NCBI RefSeq assembly: GCF_001425205.1
Contig: NZ_LMDW01000015.1
Coordinates: 372,001-436,000, forward strand
Direction: 5' to 3'
Length of the DNA stretch: 64,000 nt
Source of the DNA: Variovorax sp. Root411
GTDB lineage: Bacteria; Pseudomonadota; Gammaproteobacteria; Burkholderiales; Burkholderiaceae_C
Positions 1-9,690 of this stretch are shown piece after piece. Positions within the stretch are counted from its first letter, which is position 1, and each line of letters begins with the position of its first letter. The position numbers and the translations under genes were made by a program. The notes under the pieces are model-generated. The model was given only the letters and a program-made list of their open reading frames with translations. It searched no databases and had not been told where the DNA came from.

Positions 1-8
1 CAGCGGAG

Positions 9-410
9 ATGACCTTATCCCTTCGTGCCGTACGCCCGAACATCGTGCAATCGATCCGCGCGTTCCGCGTGAACGACCTGCAGGACGCGGCCAACGCGGC
101 CGGCCAGCACTTCCTGTACGCCAACCTGGGCAACGCCCAGACCAAGCAGGACGTGCTCGACCTGATCGCGCAGCAGTTCACGTTCCCGGCCCACTTCGGG
201 AAGAACTTCGACGCGCTGTACGACTGCATGACCGATCCGTTGCATAAATCGGGCCCACAGCCGGGCTTCGTCATCGTGCTCGAGCAGATCCCGGCCAACG
301 CCAAGTTCGACAAGGAAGCGCGCGAGCAGCTGCTCGACATCTTCCGCGACGCCTCGGACTACTGGGGCGACCGCAAGGTCCCGTTCCGGTGCTTCTATTC
401 TTTTCTGTAG
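9..410 (+). CDS. Barstar-family ribonuclease inhibitor
   Basis: A 133-residue protein matching the barstar (barnase inhibitor) family. The core has the typical helix-strand arrangement, with an FPAHFGKNFDALYDCM segment at about residues 60-75, the family's most conserved stretch. Barstars bind and block a cognate secreted guanyl-specific RNase in the cytoplasm, protecting the producer. The family usually has about 90 residues; the N-terminal extra 30-40 residues are common in proteobacterial versions. The partner RNase would be expected immediately upstream, outside the window, since only 8 bases precede the ATG; the bases CGGAGATG give a Shine-Dalgarno very close to the start. Family call is confident; the partner is inferred. 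Confidence 0.88.
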   Translation: MTLSLRAVRPNIVQSIRAFRVNDLQDAANAAGQHFLYANLGNAQTKQDVLDLIAQQFTFPAHFGKNFDALYDCMTDPLHKSGPQPGFVIVLEQIPANAKFDKEAREQLLDIFRDASDYWGDRKVPFRCFYSFL

Positions 411-634
411 CCCGTTCTGCATCTACCAGCCAAGCAGAACGGGCGAACGAGGCTCAGCCGAACGCTGAAACCCTCGATGGCATCGAAGTGAACCCCAACG
501 CCGCCGCAACGGCCGCCGCCAGCACCGAGCCGGCCGGCGAAAAAATGCCGACCGACAAACTGGTCGACGTGTCGCCCCTGGCGCTGCGCATGAGCAGCCC
601 CTTCAACGCTGGCTACTGGCTCGCCGCCGCGTAA
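389..634 (+). CDS. Small hypothetical protein, doubtful
   Basis: An 81-residue open frame starting with GTG inside the 3' end of the barstar gene and ending 100 bases before a plus-strand terminator. The middle is Ala/Pro/Glu rich with no recognisable domain. No convincing Shine-Dalgarno precedes the GTG; an internal ATG around position 545 would leave about 30 residues. The downstream terminator at 741-766 shows that a plus-strand transcript ends here, which could equally be the barstar mRNA. I cannot assign a function and am unsure that it is translated. Confidence 0.28.
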   Translation: MLLFFSVARSASTSQAERANEAQPNAETLDGIEVNPNAAATAAASTEPAGEKMPTDKLVDVSPLALRMSSPFNAGYWLAAA

Positions 635-638
635 TCGG

Positions 639-732
639 CTCACCCCCAGGCTGCGCGCACTTCGTGTCGCTTCGCCTACCCCCTTCCGGGGGCGACGCTG
701 GCCGACCGGCAGAGCCGGATCGGCGGCACCCT
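639..732. repeat. Dispersed GC-rich intergenic repeat, copy C
   Basis: Contains the pieces CCCCCAGGCTGCGCGCAC, TTCGTGTCGCTTCGC and CCCCCTTCCGGGGG, followed by a CGGCAGAGCCG arm. It is the reverse complement of the elements at 30956-31047 and 36596-36684. It lies in a gap before a terminator, as this repeat family usually does in Comamonadaceae genomes. Confidence 0.75.
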
Positions 733-740
733 GGAATTGA

Positions 741-766
741 AAGCCCCGCTTCTGCGGGGCTTTTTC
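741..766 (+). terminator. Rho-independent terminator
   Basis: An AAGCCCCGC / GCGGGGCTT stem with a 4-base loop is followed by five T. It would end the plus-strand barstar transcript and abuts the 3' end of the convergent rsmA gene. Confidence 0.85.
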
Positions 767-1526
767 ATGGGGGAACGGCTTGGGCCAGGGCGACGTATTC
801 GGCGACTGGCACCTCCTCGGCGCGGCGCTGCGCATCGAATTCGCCTGTGTAGCCATGCGTTTCGAGCCATTTACCAAGCGTATGCCGCAGGATCTTGCGG
901 CGCTGGCTGAAGGCGGTCTGCACGATCTCGCCGAGCCGCGCCGCATCCACGGCCGGCGGTTCGGCCAGTGGCACCATCCGCACCACGGCGCTGTCCACGC
1001 GCGGCGGCGGGTCGAAGCTCTCGGGCGGCACGAACAGCACGTTTTCCATGTCGTAGCGCCACTGCAGCATCACGCTCAGGCGGCTGTAGTCCGAGGTGGC
1101 GGGTTTCGCCACCATGCGGTCGATCACTTCCTTTTGCAGCATGAAGTGCTGGTCGGCGACCAGGTGGGCATAGCCCAGCAGGTGGAACAGGATCGGCGTG
1201 GAGATGTTGTAGGGCAGGTTGCCCACCACGCGCAGGGGCTTCGACGCCTTGGCCGCGAGTTCGGCGAAATCCACCTTCAGCACGTCGGATTCGATGACGT
1301 CGAGCTGCGGATGCTCGCGCAGGCGCTTGGCCAGGTCGCGATCGAGCTCGATGACCGTCAGGCGGCCGAGCCGCTCGACCAGCGGCTGCGTCAGCGCCGC
1401 GAGCCCCGGGCCGATCTCGACCATGGGATCGCCGGGCTGCGGTGCAATCTCTTGCACGATCGCGTCGATGATCCCGCCGTCGGACAGGAAGTGCTGTCCG
1501 AACCGCTTCCTGGCGATGTGTGCCAT
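765..1526 (-). CDS. rsmA: 16S rRNA (adenine1518-N6/adenine1519-N6)-dimethyltransferase RsmA (KsgA)
   Basis: 253 residues, usual length for KsgA. It dimethylates two adjacent adenines in the helix 45 loop of 16S rRNA late in 30S assembly, using SAM. Visible features are the N-terminal KRFGQHFL, the SAM-binding motif [11 protein letters not shown] at about 37-46, and the catalytic NLPYNIST at 103-110. The ATG at 1526 overlaps the surA stop codon (TGATG), so the two are translationally coupled. In E. coli pdxA sits between surA and rsmA; it is absent here. The 3' end runs up to the terminator of the convergent barstar transcript. Confidence 0.97.
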   Translation of the reverse strand: MAHIARKRFGQHFLSDGGIIDAIVQEIAPQPGDPMVEIGPGLAALTQPLVERLGRLTVIELDRDLAKRLREHPQLDVIESDVLKVDFAELAAKASKPLRVVGNLPYNISTPILFHLLGYAHLVADQHFMLQKEVIDRMVAKPATSDYSRLSVMLQWRYDMENVLFVPPESFDPPPRVDSAVVRMVPLAEPPAVDAARLGEIVQTAFSQRRKILRHTLGKWLETHGYTGEFDAQRRAEEVPVAEYVALAQAVPP

Positions 1527-2938
1527 CAGGACGACTGGGGCGGGTCGCGGTATTCGACGTAGGCGCGCGCACGCACTTCCTGCACCCAGGTGGTGAAGGC
1601 TTCGTCCACGCGCTGTTCGCGCAGCGCGGCGCGCGCGGCTTCGCGCTGCTCCGACTGGCTGAGCTTGGCATCGCGGCGTCCGACCACCTGGATCAGGTGC
1701 ACGCCGAAGCGCGACACCACGGGGTCGCTGATCTGGCCCGGCGCGAGCCGGTCCATGGCTTCCTCGAATTCGGGCACGAACTGGCCCGGGCGCGACCAAC
1801 CGAGGTCGCCGCCTGCCTTGGCGCTGGCGTCCTGCGAGTTGTCGCGCGCCAGGCCGGCGAAGTCGGCGGTGCCGGCCTGCACGCGGCGCTTGAATTCGGC
1901 CAGCTGCGCCACCGCCTGCGCCGTGGTGCGCTTGGGATCGTTGAGCAGCAGGATGTGGCGCACCTGCGTCTGCGTGACCGTCGCGTCGCCCGAACCGATC
2001 TGGGCCTTGGCCAGCACCTTGAGCACGTGGAAGCCGGCGCTGGAGCGCACCGGCCCGGCGATGCCGTTCACCGCCGTCGATTGCGTGGCCTCGACGAACA
2101 GCGACGGATAGCGGTCGGCACTGCGCATGCCGATGGCGCCACCATTGGCGCGGTCGGGCGAATCGGAGTTCTCGCGCACCAGCTTGGCAAAGTCTTCGCC
2201 GGAGCGGGCGCGCTGGGCGAGGTCCTGCGCCTTCTTCTGCGCAGCGGCCACCTGCGCGTCGGTGGCGTTCTCGGGAACGGCCACCAGCACCTGCGCGAGG
2301 TTGAGGTTTTCCAGCGCCGCATTCTTGACGGCGAGGTTGCGCTGGTCGCGCAGGTATTCGTCAGCCTCGGCGTCGCTGATCTTGACCTTCGACTCGACTT
2401 CGCGGTCGCGCAGGCGCGTGAGCAGCAGCTGGTCGCGCAGGTCGTTGCGGAAATCCTGCAGCGCGATGCCTTCGGCAGCCACGCGGCGGCGCAGCTCGAC
2501 GAGGCTGATCTCGTTCTGGCGCGCCACGGTCTGCTCGGCCTGGTCGATGGCCACTTCGTCCACCTTGAGTCCGGCTTCCTTCGCGAGCTGAAGCTGTGCA
2601 CGTTCCGTGATCAGCCGCTCGAGCACGAGCCGCGTGAGCTCGCTGCGGGGGACGCGTTCGGCGTCGGGGTTCTCCTTGATCAGCCGCGACACGCGCGTCT
2701 GCACGTCGGTGTTGGTGATCGGCTCCGAGTTGACCAGCGCAACGATGAATTCAGCCGAGCGCTGCACGGGGGCCGCAGCGGGCGCCGCCGCCGGCGCACG
2801 CGCTGCGGGCGGGCCCAGGCGCGGCCCGGCGCGCATGATGTCCGTGATGCCGCTGCCGGCGCGGTAGCCCTGTGCGCCCGAGCTTGCAGCGATTGCCGCG
2901 AGGCAGCCCAGGGTGATGATGGAACGGATGTATTTCAT
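1526..2938 (-). CDS. surA: Periplasmic chaperone/peptidyl-prolyl isomerase SurA
   Basis: 470 residues with an N-terminal signal peptide ([19 protein letters not shown] then GAQG), a SurA N-terminal chaperone domain at about 60-200 and two parvulin rotamase domains at about 205-310 and 320-430. SurA escorts unfolded outer-membrane beta-barrels, including LptD, from the Sec translocon to BAM. It sits 21 bases downstream of lptD and overlaps rsmA by one base, so lptD-surA-rsmA is one operon. An Ala/Pro-rich linker at about residues 43-58 follows the signal peptide. Confidence 0.97.
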   Translation of the reverse strand: MKYIRSIITLGCLAAIAASSGAQGYRAGSGITDIMRAGPRLGPPAARAPAAAPAAAPVQRSAEFIVALVNSEPITNTDVQTRVSRLIKENPDAERVPRSELTRLVLERLITERAQLQLAKEAGLKVDEVAIDQAEQTVARQNEISLVELRRRVAAEGIALQDFRNDLRDQLLLTRLRDREVESKVKISDAEADEYLRDQRNLAVKNAALENLNLAQVLVAVPENATDAQVAAAQKKAQDLAQRARSGEDFAKLVRENSDSPDRANGGAIGMRSADRYPSLFVEATQSTAVNGIAGPVRSSAGFHVLKVLAKAQIGSGDATVTQTQVRHILLLNDPKRTTAQAVAQLAEFKRRVQAGTADFAGLARDNSQDASAKAGGDLGWSRPGQFVPEFEEAMDRLAPGQISDPVVSRFGVHLIQVVGRRDAKLSQSEQREAARAALREQRVDEAFTTWVQEVRARAYVEYRDPPQSS

Positions 2939-2959
2939 GGCGTCGCTCAGTCAGTCGTC

Positions 2960-5539
2960 TCAGTCGTAATTGGTGAAGCGGCTCGGCGCCTCGCCCGGTT
3001 GGCGCAAGGGTTCGTAGCGCTGGATGTTCTGCCGCAGGGCCTGCATGGGGCTGGAGCCGATGCTCGAGAAACCGACGAATTCGAGCTGGAACATGATGCG
3101 GGTGTTCGCCGTCACCTGGCCCGTGGTGATGCGTTGCAGCACTACGCGTCCGATCCAGCAGCAACCGTCGTACTCGAAACCGAGCACGCCGTCCGTGAGT
3201 TTCTTGTCCTGCAGGCTGTAGTTGAGCCGGCCGACCGCATACCAGCGGCCGCCGCCCTGGCCCTTGCCAGGGCCGAGGTTCTTGCCTTTGTCGCCCCACA
3301 GGTCGTTGATGGGCCATTGCCAGCCCACGTCGAGCGACTTGTTGCCGTCGGTCGCGGTCGGGGTGCTGGGCGCCTGGTAGCGGAAGGCCGCGCTCAGGTT
3401 GTGGTACGGCTCGGGGTTGTAGCGTGCGCTGATGGCCGATCGCTCCGACTTGCGCGTGTCGGGGTTGTACTGCACGACCGTGTCCAGGCTCCACTTGGGC
3501 GTCCAGTTGATCTGGGCGCCCACGAGCAGGTCGCTCTTGCGGTCGGTCACCGGCGTGCCGCCGGGCAGCGTGACCTTCTGGTCGCTGAAGCGCAGCCGCT
3601 GCGCGATGCCGAAGCGCGCGGCCTCGACGCCGGTTGCCGGATCGATCAGGCGCGAGGTCACGCCCAGCGTGAGGGCGTTGGTGTCCGAGATGCGGTCGCC
3701 GCCCGAGAACGCGTTCTCGGTGTAGATGGTCGCGAAGCTGAAGTCGTTGGCCGCCGAGTCGTAGTTCGGCAGCATGCTCTGGTTGCGGTACGGCGTGTAG
3801 ACGTAGTACGCACGCGGCTCCAGCGTCTGGCGGAAGGCGCGCCCGAAGTAGCTGGCGTCGCGCTCGAAGATCAGGCCGCTGTCGAGGCTGAAGGTCGGCA
3901 CCGTCCGGTTGCTGGAGGTCGGGAAGAAATACAGCGAGTTGGCGTTGTAGGGCACGCCATTGACGTACTGGACTCCGTTGAGCGTCAGCTTCGGAATGTC
4001 CGACTGCGGCAGGTAGTAGTTGTACGAGGCCGCGTTCAGCATCAGCTTGGGAATGACGAACGAACTCGGCGTGATGAACGGCCGGCTGATCGAGGCGACG
4101 GCCGAGGCGCGGTCGCCGTCGGGCTGCGACTGCTGGGTGGCGTCGTAGCCGGGCTGCCCCGCCAGGATCGTGTTCACGCGGAAGCGCGTGTAGTCCAGGT
4201 TGAGCGCCACGTCGAAGCCGTGCCAGTCGTACTTGTTGTAGTTGGCCGTGATCTGCGGCATCCGGTCGTACGCGGGCACGATCGGCGACAGGTTGTACTG
4301 CAGGTTCTGGTACTTCAGCGTGCGGACCATGCCGCTCCAGTCGCCCTTGCTCCAGCTGAGCGATGCGTCGTTGGGCAATTGGCGCTGCGTGAGCGACGGC
4401 GTGCGCGTGAAGTCGCGCCAGTAGTCGTTGTCGCTCACCCTGTTGATGATGATGCTGGCCGACAGCGAATCCAGGCCCAGCGCCTTGGCATCGAAGTCCT
4501 GGTGATGCGTGGCCCACAGCCCCCAGCGCTTGGTGCTGCCGGGCGCCGGGGTCAGGTCCTTGGCCTGGATCTCCCCGTTGGCCAGCTGCTGGAGCTGGCT
4601 GGCGCGCAGTTCGTTGTAGCGCTGGCCCACGAGCCGGTCGCTACCCATCAGGTCGAGGCGCATCGTTCCGTTGTAGCCTTTCTCGAGGTAGCGGAACTCG
4701 TTGCTGAAATCGACGCCGCGCTTGCTCATGACCGTCGGCGTGAACGTGGCGTCGCGGTTGGGGGCGATGTTCCAGTAGTACGGCTGCGCGATCTCGATGC
4801 CGTTGATGTTGTCGATGCCGATGGTGGGCGGCAGCAGGCCGCTCTTGCGCTCGTTCGACAGCGGGAAGCTCACGCTCGGAATCGGCGGCGTGGTGATGCC
4901 CATGAAGCTCAGCCGCGCATTCTTGGCCACGCCCTCGTTTTCCTCGGTGTCCGTGGTCATCGTGGTCGCGGTGAGCAGCCAGGCCGGCATCCAGCCCGGG
5001 AAGTCCTCGCGGCGGCAGGTGGTGTAGGTGGCTTCGCGCGCCACCGACACGTTGGCGTCGACGAAGTCGATGCGCTTGGCCTCGCCGTGCGCTTCGTTCG
5101 CGAGGAACTTGTAGCGCACGTTGTTGAAGAAGCCCTCGAAGGTCTCGAGCTTGAGCTCCAGCTCTGGGCCTTCGTACACGTTGCCGGCCTGGTTGACCCG
5201 CACGTTGCCGGTGGCCTTGGCGCGGTCGTCGGGCTGGTAGTACTCGAGCCGGTCGGCAGTGATGGACACCGCGCCGCGCCGCAGCGTGGCGTTGCCCTCG
5301 ACCACGGTCTCGAGATCGGGCCGGCCGGAGATGCGGTCGCCGGTGACGATGCTGGGCATCTGGCTGCGGTCCGCGGGCGTCAGGGTTTCGGTCAGCAGCG
5401 GCGTGCGCTTCAGCGTGAGCGGCCCGTCGAGGTTGCCGACCTGCTGCGCGGACACGCCGTGCGCGTGCATCAGGGCCAGCGACAGAACGGCCAGCGGCAG
5501 CGGCGGGGTGGAGCGCCGCAGGGCGACACGCCGGCGCAT
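2960..5539 (-). CDS. lptD: LPS-assembly outer-membrane protein LptD
   Basis: 859 residues: signal peptide ending near HGVSAQQ, a beta-jellyroll (OstA/LptA-like) domain at about 75-190, then a large C-terminal beta-barrel ending in an aromatic-rich last strand. LptD with LptE inserts lipopolysaccharide into the outer leaflet of the outer membrane. I chose the ATG at 5539 because it is followed directly by a good signal peptide; the frame stays open upstream, with an alternative ATG at 5779 that would add about 80 unrelated residues. It is a substrate of SurA, encoded next in the operon. Transcription is divergent from amgK. Confidence 0.95.
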   Translation of the reverse strand: MRRRVALRRSTPPLPLAVLSLALMHAHGVSAQQVGNLDGPLTLKRTPLLTETLTPADRSQMPSIVTGDRISGRPDLETVVEGNATLRRGAVSITADRLEYYQPDDRAKATGNVRVNQAGNVYEGPELELKLETFEGFFNNVRYKFLANEAHGEAKRIDFVDANVSVAREATYTTCRREDFPGWMPAWLLTATTMTTDTEENEGVAKNARLSFMGITTPPIPSVSFPLSNERKSGLLPPTIGIDNINGIEIAQPYYWNIAPNRDATFTPTVMSKRGVDFSNEFRYLEKGYNGTMRLDLMGSDRLVGQRYNELRASQLQQLANGEIQAKDLTPAPGSTKRWGLWATHHQDFDAKALGLDSLSASIIINRVSDNDYWRDFTRTPSLTQRQLPNDASLSWSKGDWSGMVRTLKYQNLQYNLSPIVPAYDRMPQITANYNKYDWHGFDVALNLDYTRFRVNTILAGQPGYDATQQSQPDGDRASAVASISRPFITPSSFVIPKLMLNAASYNYYLPQSDIPKLTLNGVQYVNGVPYNANSLYFFPTSSNRTVPTFSLDSGLIFERDASYFGRAFRQTLEPRAYYVYTPYRNQSMLPNYDSAANDFSFATIYTENAFSGGDRISDTNALTLGVTSRLIDPATGVEAARFGIAQRLRFSDQKVTLPGGTPVTDRKSDLLVGAQINWTPKWSLDTVVQYNPDTRKSERSAISARYNPEPYHNLSAAFRYQAPSTPTATDGNKSLDVGWQWPINDLWGDKGKNLGPGKGQGGGRWYAVGRLNYSLQDKKLTDGVLGFEYDGCCWIGRVVLQRITTGQVTANTRIMFQLEFVGFSSIGSSPMQALRQNIQRYEPLRQPGEAPSRFTNYD

Positions 5540-5777
5540 CAAGCCACCCGCCCCGCTGTTCCGAGAGAAGCCGCCGACTCCCCGAGGGAGAGCGGCAGCG
5601 AGCGCACAAGGTGCCAAGCGTGGGGGCTTTGGGTCGTAGGCATCGGTTCGGAACGAAGGATCGTCGGGAGACGGCGCGGCAGGCCGGCGGGTTGCAGGGG
5701 CCGGCAGCAACCCGCATCGGCCGGAAGCCGGCCAAGGGGGATTGCCGCGCCAGGCGGATTTGTAGAATCGATTATCC
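5540..5777. promoter_or_regulatory. Divergent lptD/amgK intergenic region
   Basis: 238 bases separating the divergent starts. It contains a degenerate copy of the GC-rich dispersed repeat (GTGCCAAGCGTGGGGGC near 5610-5626). Next to amgK is an AT-rich stretch, TTGTAGAATCGATTATCC, with a TAGAAT hexamer at about 5763-5768, only ten bases before the amgK ATG. No Shine-Dalgarno is visible before that ATG. Promoter calls here are inference. Confidence 0.45.
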
Positions 5778-6875
5778 ATGACAGCACCCCCGCCCCCGGC
5801 CTCATTGGCCCCAAGCCCCGCCGAGACCATCCCCTGGACCGATCCGCAGCGGGCCGAAGCATTCCGGGCCTGGGTGGCCGCCATCGCGCCTGCCCACCGG
5901 CTGCTGCCCGACACGGTGCGGCTCGCCTCGGCCGACGCGAGCTTCCGCCGCTATTTCCGCCTCGACACCACCGACCCGGCCGCGCCCACGCGCATCGTGA
6001 TGGACGCCCCGCCGGACAAAGAAAACAGCGCCCCCTTCGTCCAGGTGGCGCAGCTGATGGCCGGCGCCGGCGTGCTCGCCCCCACGGTGCTCGAATGGGA
6101 CCAGCCCCACGGCTTCCTGCTGCTCGACGACCTGGGCCGCCAGACCATGCTGGACGTGATCGATCCGGCCCGGCCCGACGCGAGCCGCCCGCTCTACGAC
6201 CAGGCCATCGACGCATTGATCCGCTGGCAGTTGGCCTCCAAACCCGGCGTGCTGCCACCCTACGACCGGGCGCTGCTCGAACGCGAGCTGGCGCTGTTCC
6301 CCGAGTGGCACATCGGCCGCCACCGCGGCATCGCGGTCGAGGGCAAGCTGAAGGAGCGGCTGGAGCGCAGCTTCAAGCTGATCGTCGAGAGCAACCTCGC
6401 ATCGCCCAGCGTCTACGTGCACCGCGACTTCATGCCGCGCAACCTCATGGCCGGCAACGGTCCCGCGCTGGGTGTGCTCGACTTCCAGGATGCGGTCTAC
6501 GGCCCGATCACCTACGACGTCGCCAGCCTGATGCGCGACGCCTTCCTGAGCTGGGACGAGGAATTCGTGCTCGACGTCACCATCCGCTACTGGACGGCGG
6601 CGCGCAAGGCCGGCCTGCCGGTCGACGAGGACTTCGGCGCCTTCTACCGCGCGGTCGAGTGGATGGGGCTGCAGCGCCACCTGAAGGTGGCCGGCATCTT
6701 CGCGCGCCTCACGCTGCGCGACGGCAAGCCCAAGTACCTGGCCGACACGCCGCGCTTCATCGCCTACATCCGCGCCACCGCCAGCCGCTACATGGAGCTG
6801 ACGCCGCTGCTGCGCGTGATCGACGAAGTCGAGGGCACCTCGGCCCTCACCGGCTTCGCCTACGGCCGCGTCTGA
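5778..6875 (+). CDS. amgK: N-acetylmuramate/N-acetylglucosamine kinase AmgK
   Basis: 365 residues of the aminoglycoside-phosphotransferase kinase fold. The catalytic loop VHRDFMPRNLM is at about 214-224 and the metal-binding LDFQDAVYGP at about 234-243, followed by YDVASLMRDAFLSWDE, which is characteristic of AmgK. AmgK phosphorylates MurNAc or GlcNAc at the anomeric position in the fosfomycin-bypass wall-recycling route of Pseudomonas and many beta-proteobacteria. Its position divergent from lptD matches Pseudomonas, but the partner uridylyltransferase gene murU, normally next, is replaced here by rsmE. There is no clear Shine-Dalgarno, so near-leaderless translation is possible. Confidence 0.87.
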   Translation: MTAPPPPASLAPSPAETIPWTDPQRAEAFRAWVAAIAPAHRLLPDTVRLASADASFRRYFRLDTTDPAAPTRIVMDAPPDKENSAPFVQVAQLMAGAGVLAPTVLEWDQPHGFLLLDDLGRQTMLDVIDPARPDASRPLYDQAIDALIRWQLASKPGVLPPYDRALLERELALFPEWHIGRHRGIAVEGKLKERLERSFKLIVESNLASPSVYVHRDFMPRNLMAGNGPALGVLDFQDAVYGPITYDVASLMRDAFLSWDEEFVLDVTIRYWTAARKAGLPVDEDFGAFYRAVEWMGLQRHLKVAGIFARLTLRDGKPKYLADTPRFIAYIRATASRYMELTPLLRVIDEVEGTSALTGFAYGRV

Positions 6876-6911
6876 AGGAAAACGGCTCCCCACCGCCATC
6901 GATTTCACAGC

Positions 6912-7640
6912 ATGCCGCGTTTTCACTGTTCCGTGCCGCTGACCACCGGCGCCAGCCTGGCGCTGCCGGCCGGCGCCGCGCGCCATGTGCAGGTGCTGCG
7001 GATGCAGCCCGGCGATGCGCTCACGCTGTTCGACGGCACAGGCGGCGAATACGCGGCGACGGTCGAGCGCATGGGCCGCAGCGAGGTCGCGGTGACGGTC
7101 GGCGCGCACCAGCCGGCGGAACGTGAAGCCCCGCGCGCCGTGCATCTGGCGATCGGCATGCCGGCGAACGAACGCATGGACTGGCTGGTGGAAAAAGCCA
7201 CCGAGCTCGGCGTGGCGAGCATCCAGCCGCTGGCCACGGCCCACGGCGTGCTGCGCCTGTCGGGCGAGCGCGCCGAGAAGAAGCGGGCGCACTGGGAGGC
7301 GATCGCGGTCGCGGCCTGCGAACAGTGCGGGCGCAACCGCGTGCCAGTGATCCATCCGGTGCAGTCCTTTTCGGGCTGGCTCGATGCGCAGCACGACACG
7401 GGATCGACCGCCGTGCGCCTCGTGCTGAGCCTCGCGGAGGGCACGCGCGCCCTTCCTGCGGTGCAACAGATCCCCGATGGCCACGGCGCGGTCGTGCTGA
7501 GCGGCCCCGAAGGCGGCCTGAGCAGCCCGGAAGAACAGCAGGCCATCGCCCGCGGCTTCGCCCCCGTCACCCTCGGCACGCGCGTGCTGCGCGCCGAAAC
7601 CGCGGCGCTGGCCGCGCTGGTGTGCCTCGCCGGGCTCTAG
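6912..7640 (+). CDS. rsmE: 16S rRNA (uracil1498-N3)-methyltransferase RsmE
   Basis: 242 residues, normal for RsmE. It has an N-terminal PUA-like segment (MPRFHCSVPL, HVQVLRM) and a C-terminal SPOUT domain with the trefoil-knot motifs VVLSGPEGGLSSPEE at about 195-210 and LGTRVLRAETAALAAL near the end. It methylates U1498 in the decoding region of assembled 30S subunits using SAM. It lies 36 bases downstream of amgK in the same direction, so they are probably co-transcribed. Confidence 0.96.
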   Translation: MPRFHCSVPLTTGASLALPAGAARHVQVLRMQPGDALTLFDGTGGEYAATVERMGRSEVAVTVGAHQPAEREAPRAVHLAIGMPANERMDWLVEKATELGVASIQPLATAHGVLRLSGERAEKKRAHWEAIAVAACEQCGRNRVPVIHPVQSFSGWLDAQHDTGSTAVRLVLSLAEGTRALPAVQQIPDGHGAVVLSGPEGGLSSPEEQQAIARGFAPVTLGTRVLRAETAALAALVCLAGL

Positions 7641-7731
7641 GCAGGCCGCGCAAGGTGGTGTTTTCCGCAACGCGCGCGCGGAAAGCCTGAGAAACAATCG
7701 TTACTCTACTGAGACAAAAGAAGGACTTTCG

Positions 7732-9032
7732 ATGTCCCGCTCGCCAGGTCCACTGCGCCTCGCCCCTCTCGTTCTTGCCGCGCTGGTGTGCACCGCGCAC
7801 GGCGCGCTCGCCCAGAGCCCAGCTGTCGCCCCCACGCCCGCGCAGGTCAGCCCCGATGTCGACAAGGCCTACACGCAGTTGATGGCATCGCCCGCCATCA
7901 AGAAACTGCTCGACGCCGTCAAGGCCGACCACGAGCGCTCGGTCGAAGACCTGATGATGCTCACCGAGATCGAGGCGCCGCCCTTCAAGGAACAGCAGCG
8001 CGCCGAAGCCTTTCTCGCGCGCATGAAGGCCCTCGGCCTGACGCACGCGAAGATCGACGCCGAAGGCAACGTGGTCGGCCTGCGCAAGGGCACGGGCAAC
8101 GGGCCGAAGCTGCTGATCTCGGCCCACCTCGACACCGTGTTTTTGCGGACGACACCCGCGGGCTCGCCGTGCTGCTGTCGTGGCTGAAGGTGCTGAACGA
8201 CAACAAGGTCCAGACGGTGGGCGACCTGCTGTTCGTGGGCAACGTGGGCGAGGAAGAGCTCGGCAACCTGCGTGGCATCAAGGCCGTCTTCAACGACCAC
8301 CTCGACATCGACGGCATGGTGGGGCTGGAGCCGTCGCCGCCGGGCGCGGTGCTGGTGCTCGGCACCGCGAGCCACCGATACGAGGTCACGTTCAAGGGCC
8401 CGGGCGGCCACAGCTTCGGCGCCTTCGGCCAAGTGCCGAGCGCCATCCACGGCATGGGCCGCGCCATCGCGAAGATCGCCGACGTGCACACGCCGAGCTT
8501 CCCGAAGACGACCTTCACCGTCGGCACCGTGGGCGGCGGGACCTCGGTCAACACCATCGCGCCGGATGCGCGCATGGCCATCGACATCCGCTCGGACGAC
8601 ATGGGCTCGCTGCTGGAGACCGAAAAGAAGATCCTCGCGGCCGTCGACGAAGCCGTGGCCGAGGAAAACAGGCGCTGGAACGTCAACACGCTGAGCGTGA
8701 GCACCAGGCTCATCGGCAACCGCCCCGGCGGCCGCACGCCGCCCGACTCGGTGATCGTGGAGGCCGCCGTCCGCTCGAACAGCGCCTTCGGCCACAAGAC
8801 CCTGCTGCGCGGCGGCAGCACCGACGCCAACGTGCCGATCTCGCTGGGCATTCCGGCCATCATCGTCGGCGGCGGCGGCAAGGCCTCCGGATTCCATTCG
8901 CTGAGCGAGTCCATCGACGTGACAGACGCATGGAAAGGCGCGCAGAATTCGCTGCTCACCGTGCTGGGCCTGGTGGGAGTGCAAGGGGTCAGTCCCGCGT
9001 TGCTCCCCAAACGGACGGCCCGTACCAAGTAA
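7732..9032 (+). pseudogene. M20-family peptidase, broken by an internal deletion/frameshift
   Basis: An exported M20 zinc peptidase split across two frames. The first part (7732 to about 8142) has a signal peptide ending GALAQ and runs to the first metal motif, ISAHLDTVF. The reading then continues in another frame from about 8145 with ADDTRGLAVLLSWLKVL and goes on to the normal C-terminus, including the EE motif (NVGEEELGN), the dimerisation domain and SFHSLSES. Relatives carry about 20 residues between HLDTVF and the DDTRG motif, so roughly 55-60 bases appear to be missing and the frame changes. Both halves keep family-like sequence, which suggests a recent event or an assembly error. Start supported by AAGGA upstream. 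Confidence 0.85.
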
Positions 9033-9132
9033 TTTGTCACGTTGCCAGTTTGAAAGTGATGTTCCACTTTCAGCTTATGGTCCGCCGCGCCTAACAATGC
9101 TGTCGGTCTGTCACACACCAAAAGGAAAAGCC

Positions 9133-9585
9133 ATGGGATTGCTCGATTCAGTACTCGGTCAGGTGCTCGGGGGCGCTGCCCAACAGCAGCAACCGCAAAG
9201 CGGTGGACTGGGCGATCTGGGAGGCCTGGCCGGTGCGCTGGGCGGCCTGCTCGCCAACAACGGCGGGCAGGGAGGCCTGGGCGGCCTTGTCTCGAAGTTC
9301 GAGCAGGCGGGCATGGGCGACGTCATCGGCTCGTGGATCGGCAAGGGAGAAAACCAGCCGGTTTCGGGCGATCAGCTGCAAAGCGCGCTGGGTGGCGACA
9401 CCATCGCCGCCATCGCGTCCAAGCTCGGCATCAATGCGCAAACGCTGCTGCCGATGCTGGCCACCATGCTGCCGGCGCTGATCGACCAGCTCACGCCGCA
9501 CGGCAAAGTCCCGGACCAGGGTCTGGGCAACCACGACGACCTGCTGGGTTCGCTCAGCGGCCTGCTGCAAGGCAGGCAGTCCTGA
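9133..9585 (+). CDS. YidB-like DUF937 protein
   Basis: 150 residues beginning MGLLDSVLGQVLGG, with a Gly/Gln/Leu-rich N-terminal part and the C-terminal block VSGDQLQSALGGDTIAAIA that marks the YidB/DUF937 family. These small proteins are widespread in proteobacteria, and I know of no firm biochemical role. I placed the start at 9133 because AAAGGAAAAG lies just upstream and the family begins with MGLLD; an earlier in-frame ATG would add 33 unrelated residues. It stands alone, followed by a terminator. Confidence 0.88.
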   Translation: MGLLDSVLGQVLGGAAQQQQPQSGGLGDLGGLAGALGGLLANNGGQGGLGGLVSKFEQAGMGDVIGSWIGKGENQPVSGDQLQSALGGDTIAAIASKLGINAQTLLPMLATMLPALIDQLTPHGKVPDQGLGNHDDLLGSLSGLLQGRQS

Positions 9586-9615
9586 TTCGAAGGACTGTCT
9601 TCTTCCTGAATTCAT

Positions 9616-9639
9616 GCGCCCGCGAGGGCGCTTTTTTTT
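9616..9639 (+). terminator. Rho-independent terminator
   Basis: A GCGCCC-GCGA-GGGCGC hairpin followed by eight T, 30 bases after the stop of the YidB-like gene. Confidence 0.9.
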
Positions 9640-9690
9640 GGCCGCACGTGTTGGCCGACAATCCCGCTGGCATCAATCGAGGGAAATGGC

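Noticed and set aside
1520..7126. Very long plus-strand open frame opposite rsmA, surA and lptD
   Set aside because: Composition is typical of the antisense of high-GC genes (Arg, Ala, His, Gly rich); no domain is seen and the real genes are on the minus strand.
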